From: Mycobacterium paragordonae
GTDB lineage: Bacteria; Actinomycetota; Actinomycetes; Mycobacteriales; Mycobacteriaceae
Length of the DNA: 64,000 nucleotides
Direction: 5' to 3'
NCBI RefSeq assembly: GCF_003614435.1
Contig: NZ_CP025546.1
Span: 6,262,001-6,326,000 of the forward strand
In this document: positions 31,194 through 39,784 of the stretch, one piece after another
How the letters are laid out: every line of letters starts with the position of its first letter
Position numbering within the stretch: the first letter of the stretch is position 1
Translations under genes and position numbers: made by a program
Notes under the pieces: model-generated
Database searches by the model: none
Seen by the model: the letters and a program-made list of their open reading frames with translations, nothing else
What the model was told of the DNA's origin: nothing

Positions 31194-32450
31194 GGTCAGT
31201 GCAACATCCGTGGATTTAGGGGTTGCGATGCCGAGTGGATATCCGCATTCGAAGTGGGTGCGTCGGGAGTTCTTTGATCGGGTGTGCGGCGGTGTGCCGG
31301 TGCACCGTGCCGCCAAGGCGATGGGCGTGTCGACAACGCGTGCGTGGATTTGGTGGCGTGATGCTGGGGCGATGCAGCTCGTCAATGGCGGTAGGAATGC
31401 TTGCGGTTTAGCAAACCCAGGTGATTGGTCAAGGCGGCCGGGAGGTCCGGGTCGCAGGATCTGCGGCGAGGAACGCATCGAGATCATGCGGTTGCGTGAT
31501 GCAGGGCTCTGCGCTGCTCAGATCGGACAGCGTCTGGGGCGCCATCGCTCTACGATCGGTCGTGAGTTCGAGCGGAACAGCTTGCCTGATGGGGATTATC
31601 ACGCGTTGATGGCGCATGCTCGAGCTGCTGAACGAGCGCGCCGGCCCAAGGGATTCAAACTGGTTGATCATCCACTGTGCGCGGCCATCGAGGCTTGGAT
31701 GGAGCAAGGTTGGAGCCCCAAGCTCATCGCTGAGGTGTTGGCTCGTGATCATCCTGGTGACAAGCTGGCCAGGGTGAGCCACGAGACCATCTACCAATGC
31801 TTGTATGTGCAGACCCGTGGCAGTTTGCGCGCTGACCTCAACAAATGCCTGTCCACCAAACGAGCCAGCCGCAAACCGCGCGGTCGCAACACCAGCCGTG
31901 GGGTCTACAGCAGCGGTGAGGAATTCACCATCAGCGACCGCCCTGCCGAGGTCGCCGACCGTGCGGTGCCTGGTCATTGGGAAGGCGACCTGATTGTGGG
32001 GCCCAACAACAGCGCTATCGGAACCCTCGTCGAGCGCAGCACCCGATTCACTATCTTGCTGCACCTGCTTGGCGATCGCAGCGCCGAAACCGTCGCCACC
32101 GCAATGATCGAGGCGATGAAAGAATTGCCCGAGCATCTGCGGCGCTCGATCACCTGGGACCGAGGCAGCGAAATGGCCAACTGGCGCGACATTCAGCTAC
32201 AGCTGGGGACCCCGGTCTATTTCTGTAACCCCCACTCACCCTGGCAGCGCGGCAGCAACGAAAACACCAACCGCCTCCTACGGTTTTGGTTCCAAAAAGG
32301 CAGCGACCTCAGCGGCTACACCAAAGCTGACCTCAAACACATCCAAGACACCCTCAATCGCCGACCCCGCCCCACCCTCAACCTCGACACCCCCGCCCAG
32401 CGCCTTTACGTCCTACTCCACCAAGCCGCCTAGGCCATGTTGCACTGACC
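31194..32450 (+). mobile_element. IS30-family insertion sequence, apparently complete
   Basis: The element is 1,257 bases long and is bounded by 14-base perfect terminal inverted repeats GGTCAGTGCAACAT (31194-31207 and, inverted, 32437-32450). It carries a single intact transposase gene. The flanks begin and end with AC, compatible with a 2-base target duplication. The position is between ftsH and a VOC gene, where M. tuberculosis has espACD. Confidence 0.9.
31228..32433 (+). CDS. IS30-family transposase
   Basis: This 401-residue transposase has N-terminal helix-turn-helix segments (VHRAAKAMGVSTTRAWIWW and LCAAQIGQRLGRHRSTIGRE) and a DDE catalytic core with D in HWEGDLIVG, D in TWDRGSEM and E in GSNENTNRLLR, the IS30 pattern. 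ATG at 31228 lies 20 bases inside the left inverted repeat; a longer frame would extend outside the element. The frame is intact, so the element may be active. Confidence 0.93.
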   Translation: MPSGYPHSKWVRREFFDRVCGGVPVHRAAKAMGVSTTRAWIWWRDAGAMQLVNGGRNACGLANPGDWSRRPGGPGRRICGEERIEIMRLRDAGLCAAQIGQRLGRHRSTIGREFERNSLPDGDYHALMAHARAAERARRPKGFKLVDHPLCAAIEAWMEQGWSPKLIAEVLARDHPGDKLARVSHETIYQCLYVQTRGSLRADLNKCLSTKRASRKPRGRNTSRGVYSSGEEFTISDRPAEVADRAVPGHWEGDLIVGPNNSAIGTLVERSTRFTILLHLLGDRSAETVATAMIEAMKELPEHLRRSITWDRGSEMANWRDIQLQLGTPVYFCNPHSPWQRGSNENTNRLLRFWFQKGSDLSGYTKADLKHIQDTLNRRPRPTLNLDTPAQRLYVLLHQAA

Positions 32451-32466
32451 ACTTGACAATGAGGGC

Positions 32467-32492
32467 CGAGCGTGCGGCCAGCTTCACGTTCG
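32467..32492 (+). repeat. small palindromic unit, right of the IS element
   Basis: Arms CGAGCGTG (32467-32474) and CACGTTCG (32485-32492) pair with one G-T wobble. It is the partner of the unit at 31151-31176 and lies between the IS end and the stop of the VOC gene, where it may also end that transcript. Confidence 0.6.
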
Positions 32493-32520
32493 CCGGGCGG
32501 GGTCACCAGTCGCGGGGCGG

Positions 32521-32934
32521 CTACTCATAGTAGCGGGCCTCGACCACGTTGCCGTCCGGGTCGGGGAAGTAATAGCCCTGCGGCGCCCAGCCCAGCGCTC
32601 CGAAGCTGTGGTTCAGCCGCGCGCTGGTGTCCACACCCTCGGCCTGCAGGCGTCGGTCCAGCGCGTCGTACTCATCCTTGGTCATTGCCAGGCAGACGTG
32701 GTTGACCGGGTGACCCGCACTGCCCTCGACCTTTGTCATGGCCTCGGTGCCGGCGGCCCCCTCGGCCGGCAGCAGGTCGATGATGGAGTCGCCGCACACC
32801 CGCACGCTGGGGAAAGGCGCTTCGCCGGCCCGGAATTCGTCGAACCGGACCGGCGCCAGGCCGACCACCCTGGTGTAGAAATCCATCGCCGTGGCGGGAT
32901 TCTTTGTCCAGAGCACTACGTGGTCCAGCCGCAT
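32521..32934 (-). CDS. VOC (glyoxalase/bleomycin resistance-like) family protein
   Basis: This 137-residue protein has two beta-alpha-beta-beta-beta modules: the first begins RLDHVVLWTKNPATAMDFYT, the second has HPVNHVCLAM and ends YFPDPDGNVVEARYYE. Candidate metal ligands are His4 in LDHVVL, the His in VNHVCL and the Glu in VVEARY. This is the dioxygenase/glyoxalase superfamily; the substrate cannot be told. ATG at 32934 puts the first strand at the N-terminus as usual. I do not know it from this locus in M. tuberculosis. It is divergent from ephA. Confidence 0.83.
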   Translation of the reverse strand: MRLDHVVLWTKNPATAMDFYTRVVGLAPVRFDEFRAGEAPFPSVRVCGDSIIDLLPAEGAAGTEAMTKVEGSAGHPVNHVCLAMTKDEYDALDRRLQAEGVDTSARLNHSFGALGWAPQGYYFPDPDGNVVEARYYE

Positions 32935-33015
32935 GAGGCCATGATGCGCGGCCACGGCGCCGATAACCACCGACGGCCCCTTCTCACGCCGGTGGTGTTG
33001 TGATTTGGTGTGACG

Positions 33016-33981
33016 ATGGGCGCATCAACCGAACGGTTAGTTGACACCAACGGCGTGCGGTTGCGAGTGGTCGAAGCCGGCGACCGCGGGGCGCCGGTCG
33101 TGGTGCTGTGCCACGGCTTCCCGGAACTGGCCTACTCCTGGCGACACCAGATCCCGGTGCTCGCCGATGCGGGCTACCACGTGATCGCACCGGATCAGCG
33201 CGGTTACGGCGGTTCGTCGTGTCCGGAGGCGATCGAGGCCTACGACATTCATCAGTTGACGGCTGACATCGTGGGCCTGCTTGACGACGTCGGCGCCGAG
33301 CGCGCGGCCTGGGTCGGTCACGACTGGGGCGCCATGGTGGTGTGGAACGCGGGTCTGCTGCATCCCGATCGCGTGGCCGCGGTGGCGGCGTTGAGCGTTC
33401 CCCCGGTACCCCGGGCGAAGCGACCCGTCACCGTTGCCCTGCGGCGTACCTTCGGCGAAAACTTCTTCTACATCTTGTATTTCCAGGAACCCGGCGTCGC
33501 CGACGCCGAGCTCAACGGCGATCCCGCCCGGGTGATGCGCCGGATGATGGGCAGTCTGCAGTTGACCGGTGACCAGGACGCGGCGTTGCGGATGGTGGCA
33601 CCGGGACCGGAAGGTTTCATCGACCGGCTCCCGGAACCCGACGGGCTGCCCGACTGGATCAGCCAGGACGAAATCGACAACTACGTACGGGAATTCACCC
33701 GCACCGGCTTCACCGGCGGCCTCAACTGGTACCGCAACATGGATCGCAACTGGGAGACGACGCCGGAGCTCGACGGCGCCAAGATCACGGTGCCGTGCCT
33801 GTTCATCGGCGGCACCGCCGATCCCGTGCTGGCATTCACTCGCAGCGACCGTGCCGGGGAAGTCGTCAGCGGACCCTACCGCGAACTCATGATCGACGGT
33901 GCCGGGCACTGGCTGCAACAGGAACGGCCCGGTGAAGTTAACTCTGCCCTGCTGGAATTCCTCAAAGGAGTGGAATGGTAA
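33016..33981 (+). CDS. ephA: epoxide hydrolase EphA
   Basis: EphA opens epoxides to diols. The 321-residue alpha/beta hydrolase has the oxyanion motif HGFPE, the nucleophile aspartate in GHDWGAMVVW and the catalytic histidine in GAGHWLQQERP, plus lid-domain tyrosines. ATG at 33016 matches the family N-terminus; a GTG two codons earlier is possible. The next gene's ATG lies inside its end, so this starts a three-gene operon. Nearby oxidoreductases suggest catabolism or detoxification of epoxidised substrates. Confidence 0.94.
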   Translation: MGASTERLVDTNGVRLRVVEAGDRGAPVVVLCHGFPELAYSWRHQIPVLADAGYHVIAPDQRGYGGSSCPEAIEAYDIHQLTADIVGLLDDVGAERAAWVGHDWGAMVVWNAGLLHPDRVAAVAALSVPPVPRAKRPVTVALRRTFGENFFYILYFQEPGVADAELNGDPARVMRRMMGSLQLTGDQDAALRMVAPGPEGFIDRLPEPDGLPDWISQDEIDNYVREFTRTGFTGGLNWYRNMDRNWETTPELDGAKITVPCLFIGGTADPVLAFTRSDRAGEVVSGPYRELMIDGAGHWLQQERPGEVNSALLEFLKGVEW

Positions 33982-35165
33982 GTGCACCAATGCGATTCGG
34001 CGTCTTCATCACGCCGTTTCATCCGACCGGGCAATCGCCGACAGTGGCGCTGGAGTACGACATGGAACGGGTCGTGGCGCTGGACCGCCTGGGCTACGAC
34101 GAGGCGTGGTTCGGCGAACACCATTCCGGCGGCTACGAATTGATCTCCTGCCCGGAGGTTTTCATCGCAGCCGCCGCCGAACGCACCAAACACATCCGCT
34201 TGGGCACCGGGGTGGTCTCGCTGCCGTACCACCATCCGCTGATGGTGGCCGACCGCTGGGTGCTGTTGGATCACCTGACCCGGGGCCGTGTCATGTTCGG
34301 CACCGGACCGGGCGCGCTGCCGTCCGACGCCTACATGATGGGCATCGACCCGGTCGACCAGCGCCGCATGATGCAGGAATCCCTGGAGGCGATTCTGGCG
34401 CTGTTCCGCGCCGCACCCGAGGAACGCATCGACCGTCACACCGAATGGTTCACGCTGCGCGATGCCCAGTTACACATCCGCCCCTACACCTGGCCGTATC
34501 CCGAGATATCCACCGCCGCAATGATCTCGCCGTCCGGCCCGCGACTGGCCGGCGCGCTGGGCACCTCGCTGCTGTCGCTGTCGATGTCGGTGCCCGGCGG
34601 ATTTGCGGCTTTGGAGAACACCTGGGATGTGGTGTGCGAGCAGGCCGCGAAGGCAGGCCGAGCAGAGCCGGACCGCACTGACTGGCGCGTCCTGAGCATC
34701 ATGCACATCGCCGACACGCGCGATCAGGCGATCGAAGACTGCACTTACGGGTTGATGGACTTCGCGAAGTACTTCGGGGCCGCGGGCTTCGTGCCACTGT
34801 CCAACACCGTCGAGGGCGCGCAGTCCCCACGCGAGTTCGTCGAAGACTATGCGGCCAAGGGCAATTGCTGTATCGGAACCCCCGAGGATGCGATCGCTCA
34901 CATCGAAGACCTGTTGGATCGCTCGGGCGGCTTCGGCACCCTGCTGTTGCTCGGTCATGACTGGGCGTCGCCACAGGCGACCTTCCACTCGTATGATCTT
35001 TTCGCCCGCAAGGTGATTCCGCACTTCAAGAGCCAGCTCGAAGCGCCCCGCGCCTCGCACGAATGGGCCAAGGACAAGCGCGAGGAGTTGATCGGGCGGG
35101 CCGGTCAGGCCGTCGTGCAGGCGATCACCCAGCACGTGGCCGAACACGACAAGGCGGCCAATTGA
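33975..35165 (+). CDS. luciferase-like flavin-dependent monooxygenase (Rv3618-like)
   Basis: This 396-residue TIM-barrel protein belongs to the bacterial luciferase-like monooxygenases: MRFGVFITPFHPTG at the first strand, YDEAWFGEHHSGGYE, HIRLGTGVVSLPYHHPL and a GRVMFGTGPGALPSD loop. Such enzymes use reduced flavin and O2. It overlaps ephA by seven bases and the following dehydrogenase by one (TGATG), so all three are probably co-expressed. The substrate is unknown. Confidence 0.92.
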   Translation: MVSAPMRFGVFITPFHPTGQSPTVALEYDMERVVALDRLGYDEAWFGEHHSGGYELISCPEVFIAAAAERTKHIRLGTGVVSLPYHHPLMVADRWVLLDHLTRGRVMFGTGPGALPSDAYMMGIDPVDQRRMMQESLEAILALFRAAPEERIDRHTEWFTLRDAQLHIRPYTWPYPEISTAAMISPSGPRLAGALGTSLLSLSMSVPGGFAALENTWDVVCEQAAKAGRAEPDRTDWRVLSIMHIADTRDQAIEDCTYGLMDFAKYFGAAGFVPLSNTVEGAQSPREFVEDYAAKGNCCIGTPEDAIAHIEDLLDRSGGFGTLLLLGHDWASPQATFHSYDLFARKVIPHFKSQLEAPRASHEWAKDKREELIGRAGQAVVQAITQHVAEHDKAAN

Positions 35166-36178
35166 TGCGGGCGTCGGTGTTGCGCAACGGACGGATGGTG
35201 TACCGGGACGACGTGCCGGACCCGGTGCCGGGACCGGGACAGGTGCTGGTCGCGGTGCGGTGTTGCGGAATCTGCGGCTCAGACCTGCATTTCGCCGCAC
35301 ACGGCGCCGACGTCGTGTCGCTGAGCAATCAGCTGGCCAGGGGCCGCGGCGGCATGGACATCGACCTCAACCAAGACGTGTTCATGGGCCACGAGTTCAG
35401 CGCCGAGGTGCTCGAGGCCGGACCCGATACCGAGACCCACCCGCCCGGCACACTGGTCACGTCCCTCCCAGTGGTGTTGTCCGACAAGGGTGTTGAACCG
35501 ATCGTCTTCAGCAACACCACCCTCGGCGGCTATGCCGAGCGGATGCTGCTCTCGGCTCCGCTGTTACTCCCCATCCCTAACGGCCTCGACCCCAGGCACG
35601 CCGCTCTGGCCGAACCGATGGCGGTGGGGCTGCATGCCGTGAACAAGTCCAAGATCGAGGCGGGCGAGACGGCACTGGTGATCGGCTGTGGGCCGATCGG
35701 CATCGCCATCATCGCGGCACTGCGGGTACGCGGCGTCGAAACGATTGTGGCATCGGACTTCTCACCGAAGCGCCGTGAGCTGGCAGCGAAAATGGGCGCT
35801 CACCAGACGATGGACCCGGCGCAGGCGTCACCGTTCGACACCGTCAAGGCGCGAGTGGTCTTCGAGGCGGTCGGCGTGCCCGGCATCATCGACGACATCA
35901 TGCAGCGGGCGCGCAACGGCACCCGACTGGTCATCGCGGGCGTGTGCATGCAACCCGACACCGTGCATCCGTTCTTCGGCATCGCCAAGGAGATCAACCT
36001 GCAGTTCGTCAACGCCTACACCCCCGAGGAGTTCGCTGAATCGTTGCGCGCGATCGCCGAGGGCCGGATCGATGTCGCGCCGATGATCACCGGCGAGGTC
36101 GACCTGGCGGGCGTCGGGGCGGCCTTCGACGATCTCGCAGATCCGGAACGGCACTGCAAGATTCTGGTCACGCCGTAG
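35165..36178 (+). CDS. zinc-binding medium-chain dehydrogenase
   Basis: This 337-residue MDR-family protein has the catalytic zinc motifs CCGICGSDLHF and MGHEFSAEVLEAG, the Rossmann segment TALVIGCGPIGIAIIAAL and a C-terminal catalytic half. The usual four-cysteine structural-zinc lobe is absent. ATG at 35165 overlaps the monooxygenase stop by one base. In M. tuberculosis Rv3618 is followed by esxV and esxW instead, so this gene is an accessory third member of the ephA operon. It could oxidise the alcohol or diol product; this is inference. Confidence 0.88.
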   Translation: MRASVLRNGRMVYRDDVPDPVPGPGQVLVAVRCCGICGSDLHFAAHGADVVSLSNQLARGRGGMDIDLNQDVFMGHEFSAEVLEAGPDTETHPPGTLVTSLPVVLSDKGVEPIVFSNTTLGGYAERMLLSAPLLLPIPNGLDPRHAALAEPMAVGLHAVNKSKIEAGETALVIGCGPIGIAIIAALRVRGVETIVASDFSPKRRELAAKMGAHQTMDPAQASPFDTVKARVVFEAVGVPGIIDDIMQRARNGTRLVIAGVCMQPDTVHPFFGIAKEINLQFVNAYTPEEFAESLRAIAEGRIDVAPMITGEVDLAGVGAAFDDLADPERHCKILVTP

Positions 36179-36214
36179 CGGCTCGCCCCGACTCACCCGT
36201 CACGGGCCAGGCCG

Positions 36215-37462
36215 CTATCCCCCGGATGGAGGCTGCACCACCACGGTCGGCTTGAATCCGTAACGCGGGGTGGCGAAGTTGGCCACGCTGCGGCCCGTGC
36301 CGGCGCCCGGCGCCATCGGCAGACCGCCGAACGCGGCCGTAGCGGGCTCGGCCGCCGCTGCACCGCCGACGCCGTTGAGCGCCACCGTGATCGGGTTGGC
36401 GGCAGGCGTGCTGACCCAGCTGGCCGGAACCGAGACCGCGCCGACCTTGGCCGCGTTGCCGGCCGCGCCGGCAATTCCGCCCAGTGCGTTGCCCAGGCCA
36501 CTGCCGAAGGTGGGCGCAATGGCCGCCGCCGCGCCCTCGGCCGCCTTGGCGGCGCCCTCAGCGGCCTTCGAAGCCGCGGGGAACGCACTGTGAAAGAGGC
36601 CGTCGATGTCTTTCATCGCGGTGGAGGTCAGACGGAAGGGCGAAACCATTCGGATGTAGGTGTCGAAGGCGGTGCTGGCATCTACCGTCGCCGATCCGGT
36701 GAGGCCCTCCACCACGTCACCCACCATCCCGTTGAGGACGATCCCGTCACCGGTGGCGTTCCAGGTGTGCCCGGTCAGACCCAGCGCCGCCTGCGGGTTG
36801 GCGAGCCAGGGTGGGGTATTCGTCACGCCGGCCAGCTGGCTGAGAGCCTTCGGGATTTCGTGCAATCCCGCTGCCGCGGCGGCCGAGTTGAGGGCATTGA
36901 ACTGCGCGTTGACCTGGGAGCCCAGGCCGGACAGGCTGGTGGCGACGTACTGCGGGGTCAGCGGCGGCAATTGCGTCGCAGCCGCCGATGCACCCGAATA
37001 CCCGTACATCGCAGCTGCGTCCTGTGCCCACATTTCCAGGTACTGCGCCTCCGTGGCCGCGATGGCCGCGGTGTTCTGGCCCAAGAAGTTGGTCGCCAAC
37101 AGCACGGCCTGCAGCGCCCGGTTGGCCTCGACGACCGGCGGGGGCACGGTTGCCAGGAAGGCAGCCTCATAGGCGCTCGCCGCGGCGGCGGCCTGCGAGC
37201 CCGCTTGCGCGGCCTGCTCGGCGGCTCCGTTGAGCCACGCGATCTGTGGCGTGGCGGCGGCCGCCATGGACGCGGCGGACGGCCCCTGCCAGGGCCCGTC
37301 GGTCAGGCTGACGACTACCGCTCCGTACGAGGCCGCAACGGCCTGCAATTCGCCGGCCAGCGCGTCCCAAGCGGCAGCGGCGGCCAACATCGGTCCCGAA
37401 CCCGCGCCGGCATACATCAGCGCCGAATTGATCTCCGGCGGCAGAGCTGCGAAATCAATCAT
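36215..37462 (-). CDS. PPE protein, SVP subfamily (PPE65-like)
   Basis: This 415-residue protein starts with a PPE domain ([20 protein letters not shown], about 1-180, with the WxG-type GPWQGPSA turn) and carries the SVP motif GAVSVPASW near 345. The end [19 protein letters not shown] matches M. tuberculosis PPE65 as I recall it. It should be secreted by a type VII system with the PE protein encoded 12 bases upstream. No esx pair follows it, unlike the M. tuberculosis arrangement. Confidence 0.93.
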   Translation of the reverse strand: MIDFAALPPEINSALMYAGAGSGPMLAAAAAWDALAGELQAVAASYGAVVVSLTDGPWQGPSAASMAAAATPQIAWLNGAAEQAAQAGSQAAAAASAYEAAFLATVPPPVVEANRALQAVLLATNFLGQNTAAIAATEAQYLEMWAQDAAAMYGYSGASAAATQLPPLTPQYVATSLSGLGSQVNAQFNALNSAAAAAGLHEIPKALSQLAGVTNTPPWLANPQAALGLTGHTWNATGDGIVLNGMVGDVVEGLTGSATVDASTAFDTYIRMVSPFRLTSTAMKDIDGLFHSAFPAASKAAEGAAKAAEGAAAAIAPTFGSGLGNALGGIAGAAGNAAKVGAVSVPASWVSTPAANPITVALNGVGGAAAAEPATAAFGGLPMAPGAGTGRSVANFATPRYGFKPTVVVQPPSGG

Positions 37463-37474
37463 GAACCTTTTTCC

Positions 37475-37774
37475 CTAACCGATGGTGGCGGCGTTGGCGC
37501 CTTCGGTGATCCCGTAAGAGGCGGCGGACAACCCCAGCGTGGTCGCCAACTGCTCCTGAACCGCCACCGCGTGAGCGCTGATCTGCTGGTAGAGGTTCGC
37601 GTGATTGGCGAACTGCGTGGCGGTCAGCAGCGAAACCAGGTCGGATGCGGCCGGAGCGATGGCAGTGGTCGGGCCCGCGGCAGCCGAATTGCCGGCGCGC
37701 ATGCTCGCGTTGATGGCCTGCAACTCCCCCGCTGCACCGGCCAGTGTGTCGGGCTCTGCGTAGACGAGCGACAT
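37475..37774 (-). CDS. PE protein (PE32-like)
   Basis: This 99-residue protein is a bare PE domain: MSLVYAEPDTLAGAAGELQA, a two-helix hairpin, and a conserved second helix with the YQQISAHAVAVQEQ segment near the secretion signal. ATG at 37774 has GGGAGGAA upstream; a longer frame is rejected. It should heterodimerise with the PPE protein of the next gene and be exported by ESX. Confidence 0.94.
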   Translation of the reverse strand: MSLVYAEPDTLAGAAGELQAINASMRAGNSAAAGPTTAIAPAASDLVSLLTATQFANHANLYQQISAHAVAVQEQLATTLGLSAASYGITEGANAATIG

Positions 37775-38438
37775 GAGGTTCCTCCCTGATTGCGATGTAC
37801 TTCGACAGCGACGCGCGCCCAATGACTTCGTCGTCATCGGACGCGTTAGCGGATCTGAGCTCACGTTAAGCAGCGAGGCGTAAACAGCAACAGGCTTCCT
37901 ACGGCCTGTTCATTGCCGAGTTAGCAATTATTCATTTGCTTTCCGATAAACGCAGGAGACAATCGATATTGCTATGAATCATATTTGTTTCAAATATGAT
38001 TAGAGAATCATATGAATGATGATTATTTGGCTGCCGCGGTGCAGGAATTGCGGTAACAGCACCGGTACCAGGCCGTCCGGCCAGCACAGCCTTCGGGGCC
38101 ACCAGTGTGATCAAAAACACTGCGCACCAAGGGTTCAAGCCATAGACCGGATGGTGCGAAGAGGGGCCCCATTTGCAGTGCCGCGCTGATTCCCGATCGC
38201 CGTCACGTCAAAGAATCGCCAGGTAAATCAGGAGCCGTCAGCACCCGCGGGATCATTCGATAGGCGAACGACGACGGTGAGCCATCCGAGCTTGCGTGAA
38301 ATGCGCAGCACACCGCCCCCCGGTATGCCGAATTGTTGAAAATCGCCTTGACCGAGACCTGAAATGTGCATGCGATAGCTAATCGGCCTGCTGATTTGCT
38401 GGCCCTGTCGTCGCTATCCGGCGGCTAAGGTGCCAGGC
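37775..38438. other. 664-base intergenic region between the PE/PPE genes and lpqG
   Basis: I see no credible gene. It should hold the divergent promoters. A block at about 37920-38035 is markedly AT-rich for this genome and contains a perfect dyad and a direct repeat, described separately. TTGACC at 38348-38353 is a possible -35 for lpqG, without a clear -10. The rest is unremarkable. Confidence 0.6.
37977..38001. promoter_or_regulatory. AT-rich perfect dyad, candidate operator
   Basis: AATCATATTTG (37977-37987) and CAAATATGATT (37991-38001) form an 11-base perfect inverted repeat around TTT. GAATCATAT is repeated at 37976-37984 and 38005-38013. It lies about 200 bases upstream of the PE start. 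It may be bound by a repressor or by Lsr2/EspR-type proteins. Confidence 0.55.
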
Positions 38439-39170
38439 ATGCCGATCGCAATCCGCCCCCGCAGCTTGATGGCCGCAGCCGCCGCCGGCATGGCTCTCCT
38501 CGTGTTGTCGGCCTGCGACTCACACAACGCGGCACCGTCCCCCTCGACCAACCCGCGTCAAGTGACCGTCGTCGGATCGGGGCAGGTGCAGGGCGTCCCG
38601 GACACCTTGACCGCGAACGTCGCCATCGAATTCACCGCGGCAGACGTCACGACGGCGATGAACCAGACCAATGAGCGCCAGCAAGCGGTGATCAACGCGC
38701 TGGTCGGAGCCGGCCTGGACCGCAAGGACATCCGCACCACGAACGTCAGTCTGCAGCCGCAGTACGCCACGCCCGAGCCGGCCGGAACCGCCACCATCGC
38801 CGGCTACCGCGCTGACAACGGAATCGAGATCAAGATCCACCCGACGGATGCCGCGTCGAAGCTGCTGGCCGTGGTCGTAAGCACGGGTGGCGACGCCACC
38901 CGGATAAACAGCGTCAACTACTCGATCGCCGACGACTCGCAGCTGGTCAAGGACGCGCGGGCGCGGGCCTTCGACGACGCGAAGAACCGGGCCCAGCAGT
39001 ACGCCCAGCTGTCCGGCCTCAGCCTGGGCAAGGTGCTGTCCATTTCGGAGTCGGGCGGGACCCAGCCGGCTCCGGGCCCACAACCGGCGCCGCGCGCGGC
39101 GATGGCGCCACTCGAACCCGGTCAGCAGACGGTCAGCTTCTCGGTGACCGCGGTGTGGGAGCTGAACTAG
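38439..39170 (+). CDS. lpqG: lipoprotein LpqG, SIMPL domain
   Basis: This 243-residue predicted lipoprotein has a signal peptide with lipobox LSAC (Cys26) and a SIMPL (DUF541) domain from about 40: RQVTVVGSGQVQGVPDTLTA, RKDIRTTNVSLQPQY and the region DARARAFDDAKNRAQQYAQL. SIMPL proteins are envelope proteins of poorly known function, some linked to stress tolerance. ATG at 38439 with AAGG upstream is chosen over a GTG nine bases earlier. Its stop abuts the stop of the convergent hpt gene. Confidence 0.9.
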   Translation: MPIAIRPRSLMAAAAAGMALLVLSACDSHNAAPSPSTNPRQVTVVGSGQVQGVPDTLTANVAIEFTAADVTTAMNQTNERQQAVINALVGAGLDRKDIRTTNVSLQPQYATPEPAGTATIAGYRADNGIEIKIHPTDAASKLLAVVVSTGGDATRINSVNYSIADDSQLVKDARARAFDDAKNRAQQYAQLSGLSLGKVLSISESGGTQPAPGPQPAPRAAMAPLEPGQQTVSFSVTAVWELN

Positions 39171-39746
39171 TTACTGATAAACCCGCGGATCCAGCGTCCC
39201 GATGTAGGACAGGTCGCGGTAACGCTCGTCGTAGTCCAGGCCGTAGCCGACCACGAAATCGTTGGGGATGTCGAAGCCCACGTAGGTGATGTCGACGTTG
39301 GCGCCCACCGCCTCGGGCTTGCGCAACAGCGTGCACACCCGCAGCGACCGCGGGTGACGGCTGGTCAGGTTGCGCAACAACCAGGACAGGGTCAGCCCGG
39401 AGTCGACGACGTCTTCCACGATCAGCACGTCGCGGTCGTGAATATCCCGGTCGAGGTCCTTGAGGATGCGAACCACACCCGAAGAGGATGTCGACGAGCC
39501 GTAGGAGCTCACGGCCATGAACTCGAACTGGGTGGGCAGCGGAATTGCGCGGGCCAGATCCGTCACAAAAAGCACCGCGCCCTTGAGGACGGTGATCAAC
39601 AACAGGTCCTGGCCGGTCGTGGCGGCCAGATCCCGGTAGTCCTCACCGATCTGGTGACCGAGCTCGGTGATGCGGCCCTGAATCTGCTCCTGGGTGAGCA
39701 GTACCGACTTGATGTCCCCCGGGTACAGCTCCGCCGTCACGTGCAC
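39171..39746 (-). CDS. hpt: hypoxanthine-guanine phosphoribosyltransferase
   Basis: Hpt salvages hypoxanthine and guanine with PRPP. The 191-residue protein has the PRPP motif [15 protein letters not shown], the flexible loop [11 protein letters not shown] and the purine-binding [14 protein letters not shown]. The start used is GTG at 39746; M. tuberculosis annotation begins slightly earlier, but the region upstream is poorly conserved. It follows tilS by 38 bases, the common tilS-hpt pairing. Confidence 0.95.
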   Translation of the reverse strand: MHVTAELYPGDIKSVLLTQEQIQGRITELGHQIGEDYRDLAATTGQDLLLITVLKGAVLFVTDLARAIPLPTQFEFMAVSSYGSSTSSSGVVRILKDLDRDIHDRDVLIVEDVVDSGLTLSWLLRNLTSRHPRSLRVCTLLRKPEAVGANVDITYVGFDIPNDFVVGYGLDYDERYRDLSYIGTLDPRVYQ

Positions 39747-39784
39747 AGCGTGCCACGCTTACCTGAGAAGAACCAACGTAGGCG

